A stretch of DNA of 6,935 nt from an uncultured Oscillospiraceae bacterium (lineage in GTDB: Bacteria; Bacillota; Clostridia; Oscillospirales; Oscillospiraceae), in contig CALWYM010000043.1 in NCBI GenBank assembly GCA_944385775.1, positions 1 to 6,935 of the forward strand. Reading direction: 5' to 3'. This document shows positions 5,948 through 6,935 of the stretch, piece by piece; position 1 is the first letter of the stretch; the number at the start of each line of letters is the position of its first letter. A model generated the notes under the pieces. It was not told the DNA's origin. It saw nothing but the letters and a program-made list of their open reading frames with translations, and made no database searches. The position numbers and the translations under genes were made by a program.

Positions 5948-6637
5948 TTAATTCTCAGATATAATAACAGGAACAGCAGAATCAATAAGCAGAGAGTCGG
6001 GAGTAACGGCACACTGAAAAGCGCAGATATGAACTCCGGCAACAGCGGCGTTTTGAAGGGCTTCTCCAAATTCCCTGTGAGTTTCCCAGTTGGGTGTTAC
6101 ATATTTTATACCCGTCATCTGCACGACAAAAACCACATGGGGTATAAATCCGTGGGAAATACTTTCTGTCAGCTCCTTTATATGCTTCACGCCGCGCTTT
6201 GTGGGAGCGTCGGGAAAGGAGGCAATGTCGTTCTTTTCCAAAGTAACGCCCTTGACTTCTACAAGGTGCTTTTTGCCTTTTGATTCTATGTAAAAGTCAA
6301 ACCGTGAATCACCGTAGGCAAACTCAGGCTTAATGTAGTTTATGCCGGGGAGAAAGCCGCCGGCTGCCGCAAACTCCCCGAAAACCTTGTTTGGCGCCAT
6401 GGAGTCCATATTAATAAGTCTTGAATTTTTATACACTGCGATAAGGTCGTAGTTTGTTTTACGCCCTCTGCCGCGGCAGTCTTTCACATATATCTTGGCG
6501 CCGGGAACAAGAAGTTCCTTGCAGCGACCTGTGTTCTTTACATGAGCTATCTGCTGCTGACCGTCAATTATAACGTTTGCTATAAATCTGTTAGGTCGGC
6601 TTATAAAGGTGCCCGGCAGGATTTTTTCATATTTCAC
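5948..6637 (-). CDS. sfsA: DNA/RNA nuclease SfsA (sugar fermentation stimulation protein family)
   Basis: A 229-residue cytoplasmic protein of the SfsA family, close to the usual length of about 230. SfsA was named for raising maltose metabolism when overexpressed in E. coli and is now regarded as a nucleic-acid-binding PD-(D/E)xK nuclease; its cellular role is unsettled. Visible motifs are GTFISRPNRFIA (residues 9-20) and HVKNTGRCKELL (32-43) in the N-terminal OB-fold-like part, SRFDFYIE (111-118, with catalytic-type Asp114), VEVKG (126-130, with Glu127 and Lys129) and FPDAPTKRGVKHI (141-153). The start is GTG at 6635-6637, giving MKYEKI and placing AGAAGG 7 nt upstream. A longer reading from an ATG at 6691 would add 18 residues atypical for the family and overlap the upstream gene. 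It lies 4 nt after that gene's stop and is probably co-transcribed and translationally coupled with it. Confidence -1.
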   Translation of the reverse strand: MKYEKILPGTFISRPNRFIANVIIDGQQQIAHVKNTGRCKELLVPGAKIYVKDCRGRGRKTNYDLIAVYKNSRLINMDSMAPNKVFGEFAAAGGFLPGINYIKPEFAYGDSRFDFYIESKGKKHLVEVKGVTLEKNDIASFPDAPTKRGVKHIKELTESISHGFIPHVVFVVQMTGIKYVTPNWETHREFGEALQNAAVAGVHICAFQCAVTPDSLLIDSAVPVIISEN

Positions 6638-6641
6638 CAAA

Positions 6642-6935
6642 TCACCTTCTGTGAAAGTACTTTTTAATTTCTGTTGGCAACGCTCTGCCACATGCTAATG
6701 CGGATGAAATGAGCAGTGCTGCTGATATGGCGCAAAGCACAATGTTAGCTGGAAGCGAGCCAACGTTTTTTAAAAGACAGATTGAGGAAATTATAAGAGA
6801 AATAAGCAAAAGACCCAAAAGGCTTATGATATTTCCCCGCCGTCTTTTTATGTTTGCCAGGAAAATCACTGTCAAAGCAGCAAGAGCACTGGACAGTACA
6901 ATGGGAACCACTATGTGAGCCCAACCACTTGCAAG
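6642..6935 (-). CDS. Small hydrophobic membrane protein of unknown function, 5' end outside window
   Basis: The frame is open to the right edge and shows 97 residues before the TGA. A GTG at 6909-6911 is a possible start, but it lacks a clear ribosome binding site and lies inside the first hydrophobic segment, so the gene probably begins beyond the window. Three membrane spans can be drawn, at about residues 7-28, 36-55 and 62-83. The KRRR loop after span 1 and the KKYFHRR tail are both basic and fit a cytoplasmic loop and C-terminus by the positive-inside rule. I do not recognise a family, and no catalytic motif is seen. Its tight spacing to sfsA suggests one operon, which does not by itself show a shared function. 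Confidence -1.
   Translation of the reverse strand, partial: LASGWAHIVVPIVLSSALAALTVIFLANIKRRRGNIISLLGLLLISLIISSICLLKNVGSLPANIVLCAISAALLISSALACGRALPTEIKKYFHRR
6645..6650 (-). promoter_or_regulatory. Ribosome binding site of sfsA, fused to the upstream stop codon
   Basis: Read on the minus strand, AGAAGG is followed directly by TGA, the stop of the upstream gene, then by the sfsA GTG after 4 more bases. The Shine-Dalgarno sequence thus lies within the last two codons of the upstream gene, a layout that favours translational coupling. Confidence -1.

Noticed and set aside
6029..6293. Two plus-strand frames inside sfsA
   Set aside because: They are antisense to conserved SfsA motifs and have no credible start signals.
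6709..6918. Plus-strand frame of 69 codons at the right end
   Set aside because: It lies opposite the membrane-protein frame, which has clear transmembrane spans and coupling to sfsA.

Overview
The window looks like a piece of chromosome from a low-to-mid GC Firmicute, most likely a gut- or rumen-type member of the Clostridia. This is an inference from four things: strong AAGGAG-type ribosome binding sites, short Clostridia-style lipoprotein signal peptides, very AT-rich intergenic DNA between more balanced coding regions, and a GTP-dependent PEP carboxykinase of the type found in rumen and gut Clostridia. No mobile element, CRISPR array, rRNA or tRNA was seen.

Layout, left to right. (1) Bases 2-997 (+) encode the C-terminal half of GTP-dependent phosphoenolpyruvate carboxykinase (pckG). 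Two strong hairpin terminators follow it. (2) An AT-rich intergenic region carries a dyad, a sigma-70-type promoter and a leader of about 170 nt. It precedes a 659-residue solute-binding lipoprotein of the peptide/oligopeptide ABC transporter family (1520-3499, +), which has its own terminator. (3) A second intergenic region of similar design precedes a 649-residue close paralogue (3918-5867, +). (4) A terminator that can work in both directions separates this gene from a convergent minus-strand pair: sfsA (5948-6637) and, just upstream of it, a small membrane protein that runs off the right edge (6642-6935).

The main story is a tandem duplication of a stand-alone binding-protein gene together with its control region. 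Each copy has its own promoter, long leader and terminator, so each is probably a single-gene transcription unit. No permease or ATPase gene lies in the window, so these lipoproteins must feed a transporter encoded elsewhere or act as surface peptide binders or sensors. The two promoters lie exactly 36 nt downstream of the same TCACAAA half-element, and several short blocks are kept in otherwise diverged leaders. This suggests retained shared control. The coding sequences show patchy synonymous divergence, which may reflect local gene conversion.

I see no clear sign of a wholly new biological system. The best leads are the conserved control module and the mosaic divergence of the paralogues.
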